Shown one piece after another: positions 23,545 to 37,744 of a DNA stretch of 64,000 nt. The DNA is taken from assembly GCF_947179515.1 (NCBI RefSeq), contig NC_067472.1, positions 201,212,068 through 201,276,067 on the forward strand, written 5' to 3'. The notes under the pieces were generated by a model, which was not told the origin of the DNA, searched no databases, and was given only the letters and a program-made list of their open reading frames with translations. The DNA is from Apodemus sylvaticus. Lineage: Eukaryota > Chordata > Mammalia > Rodentia > Muridae. Position numbers and translations under genes: made by a program. Every line of letters starts with the position of its first letter. Position 1 is the stretch's first letter.

Positions 23545-23930
23545 CTTCCTGTCCTGGCCGTGGTAGGAGAGCAGCAGCCATGGCCCTGCGCTACCCCATG
23601 GCCATGGCCTCAACAAAGCCACAAGGTGAAGAAGAACATCAGGGAACCAAGACACAGCCGGCCTTGGGGCGCCTCACCAAGCTCAACAAGTTCGTGAGGG
23701 ATGCGATCCAGGAGGTGCAGGGCTTCGCTCCCCAAGAGCAGCGCACCCTGGAGTCGCTCAGTGTCCACAGACACCTGCTCACTCTAGTTCATCAAGAAGA
23801 GGGTGGGCGCGCACATCTGGGCCACGAGAAAGCGGGAGGAGCTGGCAATGTCCTGGCAGCCATGAGGAAGGCAGTCGCCAAGGAAGATTGATGAACCATC
23901 CCCCATAAAAGATAGTTCCAAAAAAAGAAA
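23545..23930 (+). pseudogene. Rpl36-ps: Processed pseudogene of ribosomal protein L36
   Basis: Homology starts in the 5'UTR (cttcctgtcctggccgtggt at about 23546). From ATG at 23580 to TGA at 23889-23891 there are 103 codons; RPL36 has about 105. MALRYPMA, GRLTK-NKFVRD-I-EV-GFAP and NVLAAMRKA-AK-D match RPL36, while the parts between are shifted by compensating frameshifts. There are no introns, a 3'UTR with ataaaagatagttcc, then an A-rich tail at 23920-23938. The repeat aacaaactgg / aacaaaatgg on both sides is a likely target duplication. Confidence 0.92.
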
Positions 23931-26384
23931 AAAAGAACAAAATGGTAGTCTGCAGAGTTTCAGCAAGTGCACATTTTATTTCCTTTCCTATCACTGCAGT
24001 TTACCTGTCTAGACAACTGTCATGGAGGTTTTTATCCTTCAAAAGAAGCAAATTCACTTGCCTTCATGGGCAGGATAATTTGTTTATAAACATTAATATT
24101 TGACTTGCCATATGTTCATTTGCTTTTTTGGGCAGGAAACCCTGTAGCACAGGGTGACATAATAAGTTATGTAAGATGATACAGGATTTCTGCTCTACTT
24201 TTCACTGGATCTGAATACTGAGATTGCAAAGATTCAGCACCAGCAAGTTTTATGCAGTGCTGAGGACAAATATCAAAACTTTGTGTCTGTTAACCCAGTA
24301 ATTTACCAACTGAGTTGTACTACGAATTCTGTGTATTTCATTTAATCAGAGCAAAATGCTTCTCATTATTTAAAAATGTGTGTCACAGCAGAACTGAAAA
24401 AAATTAGAACACCATAGATGCAAAGTTGTGCTGACTCGTCTAGTTCAGGCCTGTGTTCAAAACTAGGAAAAGAGAGAGAAGAGAGATGAAGACACCAAGA
24501 GTGATAGAGTAAGTAGAATTTTATCTCAGAAATTAAAATAATCTGCACATGATTGGGGTCTGGGATTATGCTGGTTTATATTTTGTCTAACAGAGTCAAA
24601 CAGGGTGACATTACATATATTATATTCATCTCGCATAATGAAATCATGACCCCCAAACACATGTTCTTTACACTTGCAGTTCCTAAAATTTCAGGGACAA
24701 TAATATCCAGTCTCAAGGCTGAGGTGAGAAATTGTGCTCATAATGATTGCTTCATGCTGGGGATTTGTGAGAACACATTCTCAGATACTGTAATAGTGCC
24801 TCACAAATGAAAAGAATAAGATTCTTTAACAATGAAAATAAATGTATTAGTAAGAAGCCTTTGAGATTGAACAACCCTACACTGACCTGAGCCTTGTGTT
24901 CTTTCTTTGAGCTATTTTCCAGAGCTCTGTAAAATGTAAAAAGGCCAGAGGCTGAGGCACTGATCCAGGAACCTTTGCCCTGTAGCAAAGAGGAACTACA
25001 CCTGTGACAGGGCAGATTCTAAGGTAATCAATAAAGTTGTGTGTAAGGAAGTTTGAATGTCTGTGAATTTGTAGCACAGCAAACGTGCCCCTTATACCAC
25101 AAATACAACATTTTGTTCAGGTAGAATGTAATAGGCATTGGATTTCTGAAACCATACAGAAAACAGGATTGTAAACTACCACAGTAACTCTGCATATATG
25201 GTAATGAACAGCAGTAACACAAAGTTATCCATAATTCTTTCTTTGTTATTAAAGAGCCTGTTGGAGTAGTGAGGTAATCTGATTTCTGATGTTACGTTTA
25301 CTTAGCTTTACTTGAGTTAACAAGTTTTGGATATACATGAGTTTATAGTGTGGATGTTCATATGCACTGCACATGTGTTGGCAATCACTACACATGTGTA
25401 CACTTGCTAATGTATAGGGAAGCTGAGGTTGACAAGACTCTCTTCCTTGACTCTCTGTCTTATAAATTAAGCTTGCTGCATCGTCCAGATCAGCTAGCTG
25501 CTTGCTCCTAAGTTTCTGTCTGTGCCTCTGAGAGAGAATTACAGGCCAGCTTATATGCCTAAAACTCTGTTCATCTGCAGTAAATTATTTACAAGAAAGA
25601 GTAATTATGCTGTGTTCTTAGTCACTTTCCATCACAGTGCACCCTTCACATTCATCTCCACACAGTTTTGTAGTAGTGATTCCCATCAATATGTACTTGG
25701 TATGTTTTACAATAATATTCAGGAACAATATTCATTATTTTGAATTCAGTCATTTTCTTAAAGTTCTGTATTGAATCTCAAGATTACAAATTCCTAAAAG
25801 GAAAACAATAGATAACCTTCAAATAATGTATTCAGCTATTTCTTCTCATGTGTGCTTGTAAGTTTTTTTCTTAGATCCACATATCTTTTCCTCGGATTCT
25901 TCGAGTATTCTCTTTGAAAATAATTCAATTAAAGTAAATGAGTGAAATGTATTTGTTTAAGATTTATATTGCATACTATTTCTCTATAGCATACCATTGT
26001 ATAAACAATATACTGTCCCATATTTTAGCATACATTTTCCTACAGAAAAAATATTCTATTTGATTTGGCATGATGAGATTAATGAGCTTACAGGTTGTTT
26101 TTTTTTACTGTAACTTATGTCTGTTCTATTTATGACAACATTAGAAACCTATATTACTTGCATCACACTTACAACTTTCTATAAACATCGATCATTTTCT
26201 ATATGACATGGAAATGATGTCAAGATTGTTATGGAGATAAATACAGTTTCTTTCACATGTTGTTATTTTAAATATAATGTTTATTATGCAATGTAATATG
26301 TGTTCCCCTATAAATGAAATTAATTATCTTTCCCTTTTTGCTCTTAGAGTTTGAAGATATGATTTTCAAGTCATCTTGAATTCC

Positions 26385-26450
26385 AGATCTTCTTGGCATA
26401 GCTGCCTAAGTGTTGGAATTAAAGGTATGTCCTATCATGCCCATGCGGTG
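26385..26450 (-). mobile_element. B1 fragment
   Basis: cctaagtgttggaattaaag with flanks corresponds to the 5' part of an antisense B1. Confidence 0.6.
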
Positions 26451-26989
26451 ATCCTGTTAAAAATGCAGTGGATTAACTTACTGGGACACTTAGAACATTT
26501 AAACAATAAATGTTGATTTTTGTCCACAGTTTAGACATCCAGGAGCAGGTCAGGTGTTCTGAGGCATAGAGATATTGAGGAGAAGATGGAAGTGATGGCA
26601 GTTTGTTTGCATGACTGCCTTCATATTGAGGCTTGATTATAGCTGTAGAGTCTAAGCTTACTACAGGGCTTCTTGGGAGGCCTTGATTCTTAGGGGCTTG
26701 CAGCAGAGTTCTTCCCTACCATCCCAGGCAGACATTTCCCCATATTCCTTTCAACTACATGTTTCCTTTCCTACCATGAGGGTAAACTGAGGTACAGTGT
26801 CTTTCATAACCTAAAATCATCATTTTTGCCATATGCTGTCAGATACACAAGGCTGCAGTACAGTGCTGGAAGAGACTACATAATCAGTACTCAACATTCT
26901 GTCATCTGTTTCCACACTGTACAGTTTAGTTCATTATGACAAGAATCCATATCACTTGCCATACTGTGCCAGTGCCTAGGAGTCTGTCA

Positions 26990-27260
26990 CTAACTGTGGC
27001 TTAGACCACAGCAGGAGAGTTTCATTTTGCTTAGAGTTTGAACTGACACAGCCCATCTTGGTTTAGGAGGTATGGGTCAGCTAGCCACGTTACATCTACT
27101 CATGAATCAGAGAGGGATGAAGGGCAGTGCTCAGCTTATTTTTTCCTTTTTAATCTGTCAAGGATCACAGCCCCTGAGAGCATGGACCCACATTCAGGGT
27201 GTGTTTTCTCTCCCCAGATAAGCTTTCCTGAAAACATACTGAAAGATATACCTAAAGATA
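26990..27260 (-). mobile_element. Diverged rodent repeat, same type as 19520-20030 in opposite orientation
   Basis: Text such as gggtcagctagccacgttac, gaatcagagagggatgaagg and ggacccacattcagggtgtg matches the reverse of the family described at 19520. Family name uncertain. Confidence 0.4.
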
Positions 27261-28146
27261 TGTTTCTACGGTAATTTTAAATTCACTCAAGTTGATAGTT
27301 GATATTTACCATTGTAGAAGATATCGAAGAGTTACTAGTCAGTGACAATTCTGAAATTATATTTAGCCACAATTAACTACTTCGAAGAGGCTGAAATTCC
27401 ACCCTTACATCTTATTACTAAGGCCTTAGGCATACCTGTATAGAACTCTACTCTAGATGTTTCCAATATCATAAGAAAAGAAGCTACATATATTTAGCAA
27501 TCATATAGCCTGCTATATTAATAAGTATGTTTGCTGTCCAAGTTATAGGGAAACGACGTCATCTCATAATTGTTCTTCCCATTATGACACTGGCTAGATT
27601 AACTGATTAGTCATATAATCAATGTTTGCTATTTTTGAGAAGGCATTACTCTTATCCATATAAATTTGAGCTACTTAAATAAAAATAATTTTCATTTTAT
27701 AAAACTTTGAAGTTTGTTAGAAATAAAAATTCCTAATCAAATATGAAAAAGAAGATAATGAAAAGAAATCCTGTATGCCGGAACATGATTTTAGCCCTGC
27801 CTCTTGTAAGGCAGGAGGAGGGAGATCAACCCAGGTCTGAGACTGTCTTGACACAATAGTGAGATCATGTTGCAAAGCTAATGATATAAACTCCAAGGAA
27901 AGTGGTTAAAAAATGATTGCATATTGAAGCTCCATGTCCATAGAAAGACCTTAAGGTCTTAGAGGATGGCCATTCCATTGCAGATAGACACCATGAAATT
28001 ATGGAAGGGAAAACAATATGATCCTTAACGCCTTTCCCATAAGCTACCAGTCAGCACACACTCCCTTTCCTCAACTTCAACCATTGTTGCATCTTCATTT
28101 TAAATGCATGTACAATCATAACTGGTTGTTTCTCTTTCACATTTTC

Positions 28147-28700
28147 TTTTTAATTAGGTGTTTTCTTTATTTACATTTCAAATGTTATCTCCTTTCCACA
28201 TTTCACCTCCCCAAACGCCCTATTCTCTACCCCCTCACCCTGCTCACTAACCCACCCACTCACATTACTCTTACTACATCACCTACACTGGGGCAATGAT
28301 CCATTACAGGTCCAAGTGCCTCTCCTCTCATTGATATCCAACCAGACCATCCTCTCCTTGTGTACTCTTTGGTTGGTGGTTAAATAGCTGAAAGCTCTGA
28401 GGGTACTTGTCAGTTAATATCATTGTTCCTCCTATGGGGATGCAAACCCCTACAGCTCCTTGGGACCTTTCTCTAGCTCCTGCATTGGGCACCCTTTGCT
28501 CAGTTCAATGGTTGGTTGAGAGAATCCCCCACTGTATTTGTAAGGTACTGGCAAGGCCTCTCACGAGACTGCTATATCAGGCTCCTGTCAGCTAGCACTG
28601 TTGTCATGCACAATAGTGTCTGTGTTTGGTAACTGTATATGGAATGGATTCCTATTTGGGGGCAATCTCTGTAAGGTCATTCCTTCCCTCTCTGCTCAAC
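28147..28700 (-). mobile_element. Older (Lx-like) L1 3'UTR
   Basis: Begins with a T-rich/gtgttttctttatttacatt end and continues through the characteristic 3'UTR, similar to 20812-21500. No ORF2 follows. Confidence 0.8.
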
Positions 28701-29095
28701 ACTTTGTTTCTAGTCTTTGATTGCTGCTTCCTGGTATTGTTGTTGTTAAAAGTGGAGTTATGTTTATGTGGCTACCGTCTTATTGGTCTGTTAATGGAAG
28801 ATTACATTATTGCTTTTTCTAGTGTAGTTTCCATCATTCTGTTGGAGTTTTCTATGTATTATTCTTTGAAGGGATGGATTTGTGGAAAAATATTGTATAA
28901 ATTTGGTTTTGTCATGGAATATCTTGATTTCTTCATTACGGTAATTGAGAATTTTGCTGGATAGAGTAGTCTAGGCTTTATTTGTGTTCTCTTAGGGTCT
29001 GAATGAGATCTGTCCTGGACCTTCTAGCTTTCATTGTGTCTGGTAAGAAGTCTGGTGTAATTCTGATAGGTCTGTATTTATTGTTTTTTTAGAAT
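28700..29095 (-). mobile_element. Probable L1 5'/ORF1-region fragment next to an L1 3' end
   Basis: The stretch from about 28800 (gaattgctgg-type text, gaagtctggtgtaattctga near 29047) resembles the antisense of the L1 ORF1 region of murine rodents as I remember it. Placed directly after a 3'UTR, this implies an internally deleted element or two insertions. Confidence 0.5.
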
Positions 29096-30520
29096 ATACT
29101 TAATATTTTAATTGAGGATACATGATTAAATTACATAAAATTTGGTCTATTAACACCACAAATAAGAAAAGTAAAACAAAATATAATGTAAACAAATGCA
29201 AAACAGAACAAGGTAAATATGTAAGAAATAAAAATAATGGTACTTATTAAAACTACATTACAAGGAATATTAAATGTGGTCACATTATTCTTTAAAAACA
29301 TAAAGCTTTCCTGATCTATGAAAAAGAAAGTTCTCATAATACATTGTCTATAAGAAACATAGGCTAAAGGGTTCTGGAAGGATGTACCAAGTTGACAGTG
29401 AAAGACACAAAAATGAACTAGGGCAGCTACATCGGTTTCAGACAAAGTGGATGTCATTAATATAATAAATTGTCATTACTTAAATAGGATTTGTAACATA
29501 CATGCTTTTCTTACATTTTGAAGGTTTACAGTTCCATGATGGAGTCACTGGAAGTGTTGAGTTCACGATTTCACTTATGCATGGCAGCTTCTTGCTGTCT
29601 TTCTACAACCATGAAACGAGCTCCTTGTCCCTCTCTGGACTGTTATTGGAGGGAAAGTGACCCAGAAGTGACATCACTGCTGGAATCCCAGCTCTCTCCT
29701 GGCAGGCTGTGCTCAGAGGGCAATGAAACCACCCAGCTCCAGGGTGCAGATGGTGAGTGGAAGGATCCTTTCCCAGATGCTCTACTCATCTTATGTCCTG
29801 TGACTTTCCCACAGTTCTTATTTTAGATTCGCTGTCTTTATCCATTTGTTACCCTATGTTCTAACAAGGAGTCTTGGAAAGGTTCCTATTCTCCCACCAT
29901 TATAGTACTTTGAACTTTGAACCAGAAGTTATCTGTGATCCCAATATGAAATACCATTCTCAATATCCATTCACAAAATATTAGACAGTAGTGTGGGCCA
30001 ACTGCATTTCTAATCAGACAAGTATGAAGTTTTCATTGCCTGTTGACATTTCTGGGATCTGAAGTGTTTGTCACTACTTATAGTATTATCCTTGCACTCA
30101 AAATCAGCCTGCAACTACATGCGTTCCAGAAGCAGTCTGTTCTGAACAGCCGCTCTAAAAATCAATCTGTCTATAAAAATCCAGCCTTGCTAAGGGTAAT
30201 GGCAGCATTGGCATTTCTTTCCCTAGCTGAATGAGAGAACGGAGGCCTTCAGTGTCCAATTCTTTAAAGAAAGTAAATATACACATATTAGAAGCTCCAA
30301 ATGCATCATTATTTATATCTTTACATTTTACATTTTTTACCATTTTAAAAGGTACAGTGAAGTCATTAATTGAATATATATTATGTTCAGGAACTTTCCC
30401 CCTGTGCCCATGTCCTCAAGGATCTTCCCCGGTTTCTCATGCATCTGATGGGAAAAAATGCAAAGATAGACAATCAGACAGTATGCATGCAGAGGGACTG
30501 AGATACAGAATGTCCGACAG

Positions 30521-30620
30521 ACAGACACACACACACACAGAGAAAAGAGATAGAGGCAGAAAGAGAGAGAGACAGAGATAGAAAGAGCCAGAGACAGAGA
30601 GACAGAAAGAGAGAAAGAGC
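30521..30620. repeat. CA then GA/GACA simple repeat
   Basis: Interrupted purine-rich repeat. Confidence 0.85.
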
Positions 30621-31094
30621 AGCACCCAACTCCATATGAGATTTCTCCATTAAATACCCCTCCTCAGAACTCAAGGAATCCTGAAGTAGAAAAATAAGAA
30701 TAAATAATATACATACCATAGGATAGACTAGACACAAGGAGAACAAAGCCTTCTAAGTCAACTGATCAAAACTTATTTGTACACATAGACGGTGAGGCAG
30801 CAGACATTGGGTGTATTGGTATGTGCAAAGTCTTCCCAAAACCTATCTTTCAGTTTAGTATTTTATAGGACTCCTGAATGTGTAAAAATATGTCTCAGTT
30901 TCTTGAGCTCTTTTCTTCTGTTGGTTTGCCAAATCTTACTTTGTTGAGCTTTTCTGTGTGGTAACCTAAGTTTCATTCTTAAATTCAATATACAGATCTA
31001 AAAGAAACCACCTTCCTGAAATTATCTGCTGACCTCCAACCATTTATCCCTTTATGATCAATATCGAACACACAAACAAACAAATGTGAAGTAT

Positions 31095-31275
31095 CTTAGG
31101 TGAGGGTTAGATAGATGCTTTAGTGATTAAGAGCATGCACTACTCTTTCAGAAGATCCGACTGTAGTTTTTAGTACTTCATAAGCTGGCTCACAACCGTG
31201 AAAGTAGAAGGTAACATAAAGCAACATCTGAAATTGTCTTGTGACCTTCACATTTGCATGCTGTGTGCACATATC
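31095..31275 (+). mobile_element. B2-like SINE remnant
   Basis: tagatgctttagtgattaag then agcatgcactactctttcag and ctggctcacaaccgtgaaag follow the B2 order, strongly diverged. Confidence 0.5.
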
Positions 31276-34200
31276 CATCCATTGTTCAGGTGACATTCCT
31301 TACTGTATATGAAGGTGCATCTCTGTATTTTCAATTGTTAAATCTGTACTGATAAAGAGCTAAGTGATGGCAGGAGTTTGATACTGTCGTTTCTGAACCA
31401 TCACTGTGCTTTAGATTTTAAATTTTGCTGATTTAAAGTTTGCTGACTTTGCTCAAAACATGAATGTCATTGCCTGATGGCAATCCAAGAGATATTCTGG
31501 CACTGTCTTACTGCTAATTGCTAATTATAAATATCTGACAGCCAATAGAAAGGTCAAAACTACTGGGATTGACCAGGGCAAGAGACAGACAGAGGGGACA
31601 AAAGCAGATGCAGGAGTATGAAAAAATACTGATGGAAGCAGAAGATAGGGAACAGAGCTGTAAACAGTGAGAACCAAATGGGTAGGTAGATTGTTGTACA
31701 ACTTGAAGTAAGTTGAAATGAGCTCTCCCATCAAAATGCCTACAGCTTTGACCTATACAGAAATCTATGTTTTATTTATGCTGTAAGCTGCTCTGTGAAA
31801 AGCCCTGTTTTCACCTATGCTCACAACAATACACACCTGCAAAACAGTATGTGATGCAGCTTCTTGGGTGTATGGATAATTAAACTGATGGACAATCTCA
31901 TGGTTTCCTACACAGAGGAATCCAGAGAAGCTTCCATCCCTCTTCCAAACACAATTGACCTTCCTGCCTAACAAGTGTAGCCCAGCCTTCTCACATTTCT
32001 CTCTTGCTCACATACCCTTTGAGCCTTGGTAACAGGCTCTCAGGGCAGCAATAGAGCCCCTGAGAACAAAGTCTTTGATTTATTGCTTGTGCTGTATGCA
32101 TAGAGGCAGAGGAGGCCCACACAGAACTAAGTACACATGTATGAATGCTCACATCTACAAGCATAATCTCTCACTCATGGAGACCCTCATCTCTGTACAT
32201 ACTCATGTATCACACACAATTGGAGAAACCTTCCATGACAGAGAGGCACATGTAGACACACATACTGCAGAATGGTTGTTTACAATTGTATAGCCATTTA
32301 CTCTACTGTACACTTGAGAAACTGCCCTGAGTCACCATGAAACCAGACTTGTATGTTAGTTCATGATAACTGTGGCATCCACTGCTTCCTCCTTTTCCTG
32401 GACTTCCATCAACCACTGTTTAATCATGTTCTCTTTCAGATATCTCTGGATAAAATAGCTAATGGTCCTGGAATGCAAACTGTATGACCAGTGTGGTGGC
32501 CAATCTTTCAGCCTTTTACATCTATCAAGATAGCAGTGTCACAGATGGAGGTAGATGCATAGTGCTCTCACAAGGCAGAGACCGGAGAGGCATTCAACAG
32601 AAAGCAACAGGCATGCCACTTACTTCATTCAGCTTAGAATCTCTGTCTCCTCAGTTGGCTCCAGTCAGTCTGTGGAGAACTTCATCCCTCTGCTCCCTCG
32701 GAATCTCTCTTGACCAATTAAAGGTAAGTTGTCTAAGAGACATGGCAACACAGCTTGTGAGCAATGAGTATTTCTTTATGGTCACCTGTCCCTTTGCCTA
32801 ACTGTGAAGTATCTTTTAGCCTCTGGTTCCTATATTGATGATTTGTGAGGTTTGGTTCTCCAGAACTTGAGCATGCTATATTAGTAACTCAGGTCTAAAT
32901 AGAACATCAACATCACTGTCACTCAAACCTCACTGAAGCTGAGGCAAGAAAATCATATGGCTAGCCTGCCTTATATGGAAATTCTACCTCAAAAAATGCA
33001 TGATTGTCATTCAGAAATGTCACTGTACCTGACATCTCATAGACTACAAATGCCTCTTACTATGCTAACAGGAAAATGTCAGCAGCAAGGAGGATAAACT
33101 GCTCTTTAAGTGTGTTAATGAAATCACCTGAGAGGTTCTTTGCTTGTTGATGGAGAATCACCAAAATATCAACACATTCCTCCTCTCCTCTCTAGAATTG
33201 CCTTTACTTTCGATCAGGTCTAACTATGTAAACCAAACTACCTAGATATCTTGGTATATTTCTGTCTCTATCCCAAGAAGCAGGACTTGAGATGTCTTCT
33301 GGGTGACTTACCTGATTAAACAATAGGAAAATTGGCAAGATTTCCTATCTTCCAATATCTCCAACAGGTCTTCAACTTGTAGCCACAAGGTCTCCCCAGA
33401 AAACACATTCAGAGTCTACAACATAAATACTATTATTCTTTCTCTGGTTCAAATTAAGGAGAGCTAATGGATGAGTAGGAAGTCCTTACCCAACTGGTTA
33501 AAATGCTCCATGTTCTCCTTCTCTTGCTGTCTTGGGTTTTTCGGGGACTTTAAGCTTCCCCTAGAACTCCACACTCTCTACTTCCCCATGGGTTCTCTGC
33601 CTGATCCCCCACCCGACATCCAGGTACATGCATCAAGACTGAGGAAATCCAGGCAGGCTCTTGAGCAGGTAAATGCTTATAGAGTTCTACGTTTAAGGAT
33701 TTCTATTTATTTTGTTTCTCAGAAGACTTTGTGCATGTGAATTTTTGGTCTATATGTAGGTATATGAATTCATTACTAGAGCCAAGGTTACCCAAGAAAA
33801 TTAGGAATTGAGTAGAGAACTTATGAGCAAACATATGGGAGATGAGATCAAATAGGATCCATATTGAATGAGTTTTTTTGGAATGAGCCATGTCTGGATC
33901 CTCATGCACTGTCCATAAATTAATTTGTACTCTGTAGAGCATTGGAGATCAGAATGCTTTGTGTCCTCCTCATGTTTTGATCTAGGAACATTTACAAGTG
34001 ATGACCTGGCCCCTCAGCCTAGTCCTGTACTTCTAGTACCACCTCACTTACAACTCTGCACTGGCTAGCAGCAAGTCGGTCTGGGGATTGGGTTGTGTCT
34101 ATGTGTATAGGGCCAGCTGTGATATGGAAAGACCTAAACTGTGTCTTCACTTAGACCAACAAGCAAGGAGAGGTGAGAATAATAGGGAAGGATCTAATAG

Positions 34201-35199
34201 GAGAAGTGAAGAAAAAGTGTGTGTCTGGGACAGATGTGGAATGGAATGTAAGTATTGCAAAAAGGACACTTAGAGATTCACTTTTTGTCCTCATCTAGGC
34301 ACAGACATGCAAAGGGACCAGTGGTAAGACAACCTCGTGCTGTAGTGATGTAACAGTTATCAGTGTGGCATCCTTATATGATGCATTTGCTGAGTGCGGA
34401 CTTGTGGAAATAATTGAGAGTTCATTATTCTCAGGTTGCAATGGTTAGTGAGACCCTGGCTGCTCTTAAGGATCCAATAGGAATCACCCTGTCCACAGGC
34501 TTCAATATCCAAGCTGGAGACCATGAATCTTAAGTTAAAGGGAGGACCCTCTGCAGTGAACACTTGCAGCTTGTTTCAGCAACTGATGATTGTGTTCAAA
34601 AAATTCAGTCCCAGGAGTGAGAAACCCACCTTGTACTTTTATTCAGTGAAGCCTGAAGCTACATAAACAATATAAGCTAGTACTATTTCTCTTGGTTACA
34701 TACCAGAAGTAGATGGTAAGAACCTACTGTTGAAGAAACCACAGTTCAGTTTTGGTCCATAGAGAAATGAACTGAGTCTGGCAGACATCTGACTGCTGCC
34801 TTGCATTCTCTGTGAAGTGTGGTGCTATACATGGGAGAGAAGTCATGTTCTGACTACTAGTGGATTTTATCTGCTATTATTCTAACGTGCTTGGTAGGGT
34901 ATGCCTACAGATTCAATCATGACAGTCTTGCTATAACAGTAACCAAAACGGTCTGGTTAAAATTTTGGCCATTAGACAAGATGAAATCCATACCTAGATC
35001 TTTAACCTGGTCCTAAACCCACACTCTGGTACATAACAGATCATGAAAAGACATACTGCTGTCTTTTTGGACATACTTTTAAACTGCTTCCTCAATGTGT
35101 CCATGTTCATAGATTAGTGCTACTTTTCCCAAAGGTCAGAGAAACAACTTTTGCAGGGTGATGTGTTAAGGTATAGACTAATTTACTCTCATTGGTTTT

Positions 35200-35290
35200 T
35201 TATTATTATTACTTGTATTTGTACTACTCTAATTATCCTTATCATTACTATCATTACTACTACTATTATTATTAATATTATTATTTAGAC
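35200..35290. repeat. TTA/ACT trinucleotide-rich tract
   Basis: ttattattattacttg and ctactattattattaatatt blocks. Confidence 0.85.
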
Positions 35291-35769
35291 GTATACCTAT
35301 TTCCTTAATTACCTCGAGTTGCTGAGAGCAAATGTTAAGTGTTTGACCCCAAATGAGACATTTAAATCACACAAATACACACCAGACCTAACTACTCAGA
35401 GGCCATGGTATAACATGACCTAGAAACAGTATAAAAGGTGGAAAATAGGAGAAGCGCTTTGAAAACGTCTGTTCTGGACAGGATAAGCCATTGCACTCAT
35501 AAAAACCCAGCAACTGTGTTTACTTGCACTATACCTTTAAAAAGTGAAGCCCTTACAGCATGCTATCATACATATTAAAGAAGCTCCTAGTCCAGCTTTA
35601 TAAGAACAGCTAATAATATCAAGTGTTTTGGGTATGAGGAGTCATTTTTCTTTAGAAGTAGAGAGAGAAGAATTTTTCCAGCATCCATGGGACACCACAG
35701 GGAAGACATGCAACACACCTGATTGAACACAGCAGGTTTTATGTTTTTTGTTTTTGTTTTTGTTTTTAA

Positions 35770-35947
35770 ATGTTACATGTCCCTTGGCTTCCAGGGACAA
35801 GGACCTTAGCACCATGCCTGACAAGCAGAGTTTGATCATGGAATCTAACATAGTAGTAGAAAATACCTGATGCCTTCAAGTGCTCCTGAACTCGAGAGAA
35901 CCTCTAGCATATGTCCTCTAGAAGCAAAACAATAAACACATATACAG

Positions 35948-35950
<3 letters not shown>
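35770..35950 (+). mobile_element. Possible tRNA-derived (B2/B4-type) SINE with CA/GA tail
   Basis: The order of caccatgcctgacaagcaga, gtttgatcatggaatctaac and gtcctct near the end fits a rodent tRNA-derived SINE; a long CA/GA repeat follows, as is common. Confidence 0.4.
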
Positions 35951-36020
<70 letters not shown>

Positions 36021-36066
36021 TAAAGAGAGAGAGAGAGAGACAGAGACAGAGAAAGAGAAACAGAGA
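35949..36066. repeat. (CA)n(GA)n microsatellite
   Basis: CA units to 36003, then GA and GACA units. Confidence 0.95.
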
Positions 36067-36769
36067 GAAAATAAATGTACATTTAAAGGAGACATGATAG
36101 TTGAAGAGATTTTTCTTTTTAAATTGGATTCTGTGCAATATGAGGGAAACATCAATGTGTTGTGATTAGCTTCACTTCTGAACAGGACCAAAGTCAGGAG
36201 CATTGAGTAGAATAGTTGACCACCCACAGGTCATAGTGAGCTTCTTTCTGCCAGTATGCCACCAGCAGTGAGTTTGTCCTGCCATCTCTTGTTGAGGACA
36301 GTATCTTTGTGTGAGGTGAATGCAAGTACTAGTCTCATTGATTAGGTCATTAAGAATTCAGGGAAGTCACATGCTGTAGGAACCATGTTCAGGCGAGCAC
36401 ATTACTCTGTGTAGGTCAGACAGATTTCCCTGGTGTATTGTCTTGTGTTTTGTGGCAAGATTTTTCAGTCAGTAGTATATCCATCAGGACAACTTGGTTG
36501 TAGGACTGGACAAACTGGAGCAGGTGACATGGTGTATGAGGAGTGGAGAAAGTCTTCATCTTATTTATGTTCTATAAATGTGACAAATTCCACAGGGCTG
36601 TAGTCATCTTCTCTTGTCTTCCAGGGTTTGAGAGGTGGTCACTTTGGTACCAAAGTTCTTTTCACATCTGTGATGAACTGAAGATTCAATATGCAGTGAA
36701 CATCACAGTACAAAGTCAGCACTTTAATGGTGTAAGCCTGACACAGCATCATCAAAGGTTCTTCAGGGA
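36067..36769. other. Unassigned sequence left of duplicon B
   Basis: It may belong to the duplicon, whose A partner lies outside the window. No exon recognised. Confidence 0.5.
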
Positions 36770-37510
36770 GCCTAGCAGAAACACACATCCCTAGGATATT
36801 TTCTGGAAAATACATCTTTTTCGGTTTTCCATGATGTTGCAGTACCAGACTATAATAATCTCATGTAGGGAGACATCATATCATGCCGTTTGTACTAGAA
36901 ATTCAATACCGATGGTCGACTCATTTCAGATTAAAGTCAATCCAAAAGCAATGAAGTTTCTATTGAGTCAGAAAATTCTTTTTTGTCTTCATTAATCCAT
37001 TTCTCTCAGAGCAACATTCTGAGTAGATGAAAAATGTAGGCTGATGTCTGGGACCTTTGAGATGATTCCCTTCTGCAGTTGGTTAGTGAGTCTTGGAATT
37101 ATAATCTGTCCCACATCTACCCTGTGACAGATGATGCAGACCAGTTTTGGGTGTACTGAATCCTTATATACAATGTATGCTTATGGTTCATGGCCAAAAA
37201 TATTGTCTTAACCTCTTAATAAATATGTTTTATAACAAAATCAATTTCTAATTGTTATGAACTCCTAATACACTATCCTAACTTTAAATAAACCTCATAT
37301 AGAAAAGATAGGTTTTCTTTTGGCCACCAAGTATAACCATCCAGACTGGTACACATACATGATGTAGATTAAACATTCAAGAGATAGAAGCAACATGTAT
37401 AACACATTGAAGATAACAGATATGTATACCACCCTACATACATACATATAACACATTCATATGTATAAAACACTCAGAGAGAGAGACATACATGTGTACA
37501 AGTACTCATG

Positions 37511-37511
<1 letters not shown>

Positions 37512-37545
<34 letters not shown>
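37512..37545. repeat. (CA)n microsatellite
   Basis: About 17 CA units. Confidence 0.95.
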
Positions 37546-37550
<5 letters not shown>

Positions 37551-37744
37551 ACTGAAGGTGTTTGGGATTTGACTCATCTCAAATCTGTGACAGTCACCAT
37601 GATGTTCCGGGTGGTGACATGACTGCAGTCCTGCAATTGGAGAAAAGGAAACGTGGATAAGTCGTGGTAAGCTCCAATTTTGAAACAACTTATACTTTTT
37701 ATATTATAGCAAAGGAAAGTCTCATGTGATCTAGTCTACACTAT

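Larger units (their letters stand above)
23939..28146. other. Noncoding stretch with sparse repeat remnants
   Basis: It holds a B1 fragment at 26385 and a diverged repeat at 26990-27260, and a possible antisense ID remnant near 24235-24330. No open frame resembles a known protein. Confidence 0.6.
29096..35700. other. Noncoding or unrecognised stretch
   Basis: A few open frames (29518-29826, 32484-32801, 33471-33740) carry no motif I recognise and no clear set of splice sites in common. Some simple repeats and a B2-like remnant at 31095 are present. Confidence 0.5.

Noticed and set aside
29518..29826. 102-codon open frame as a possible gene
   Set aside because: No motif I recognise, no supporting splice pattern; too short to claim.
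30437..30746. Cys/Leu/Ser-rich frames
   Set aside because: Antisense of a CA/GA repeat.
35904..36227. Frames rich in Val/Cys or Leu/Ser
   Set aside because: CA/GA microsatellite translation.
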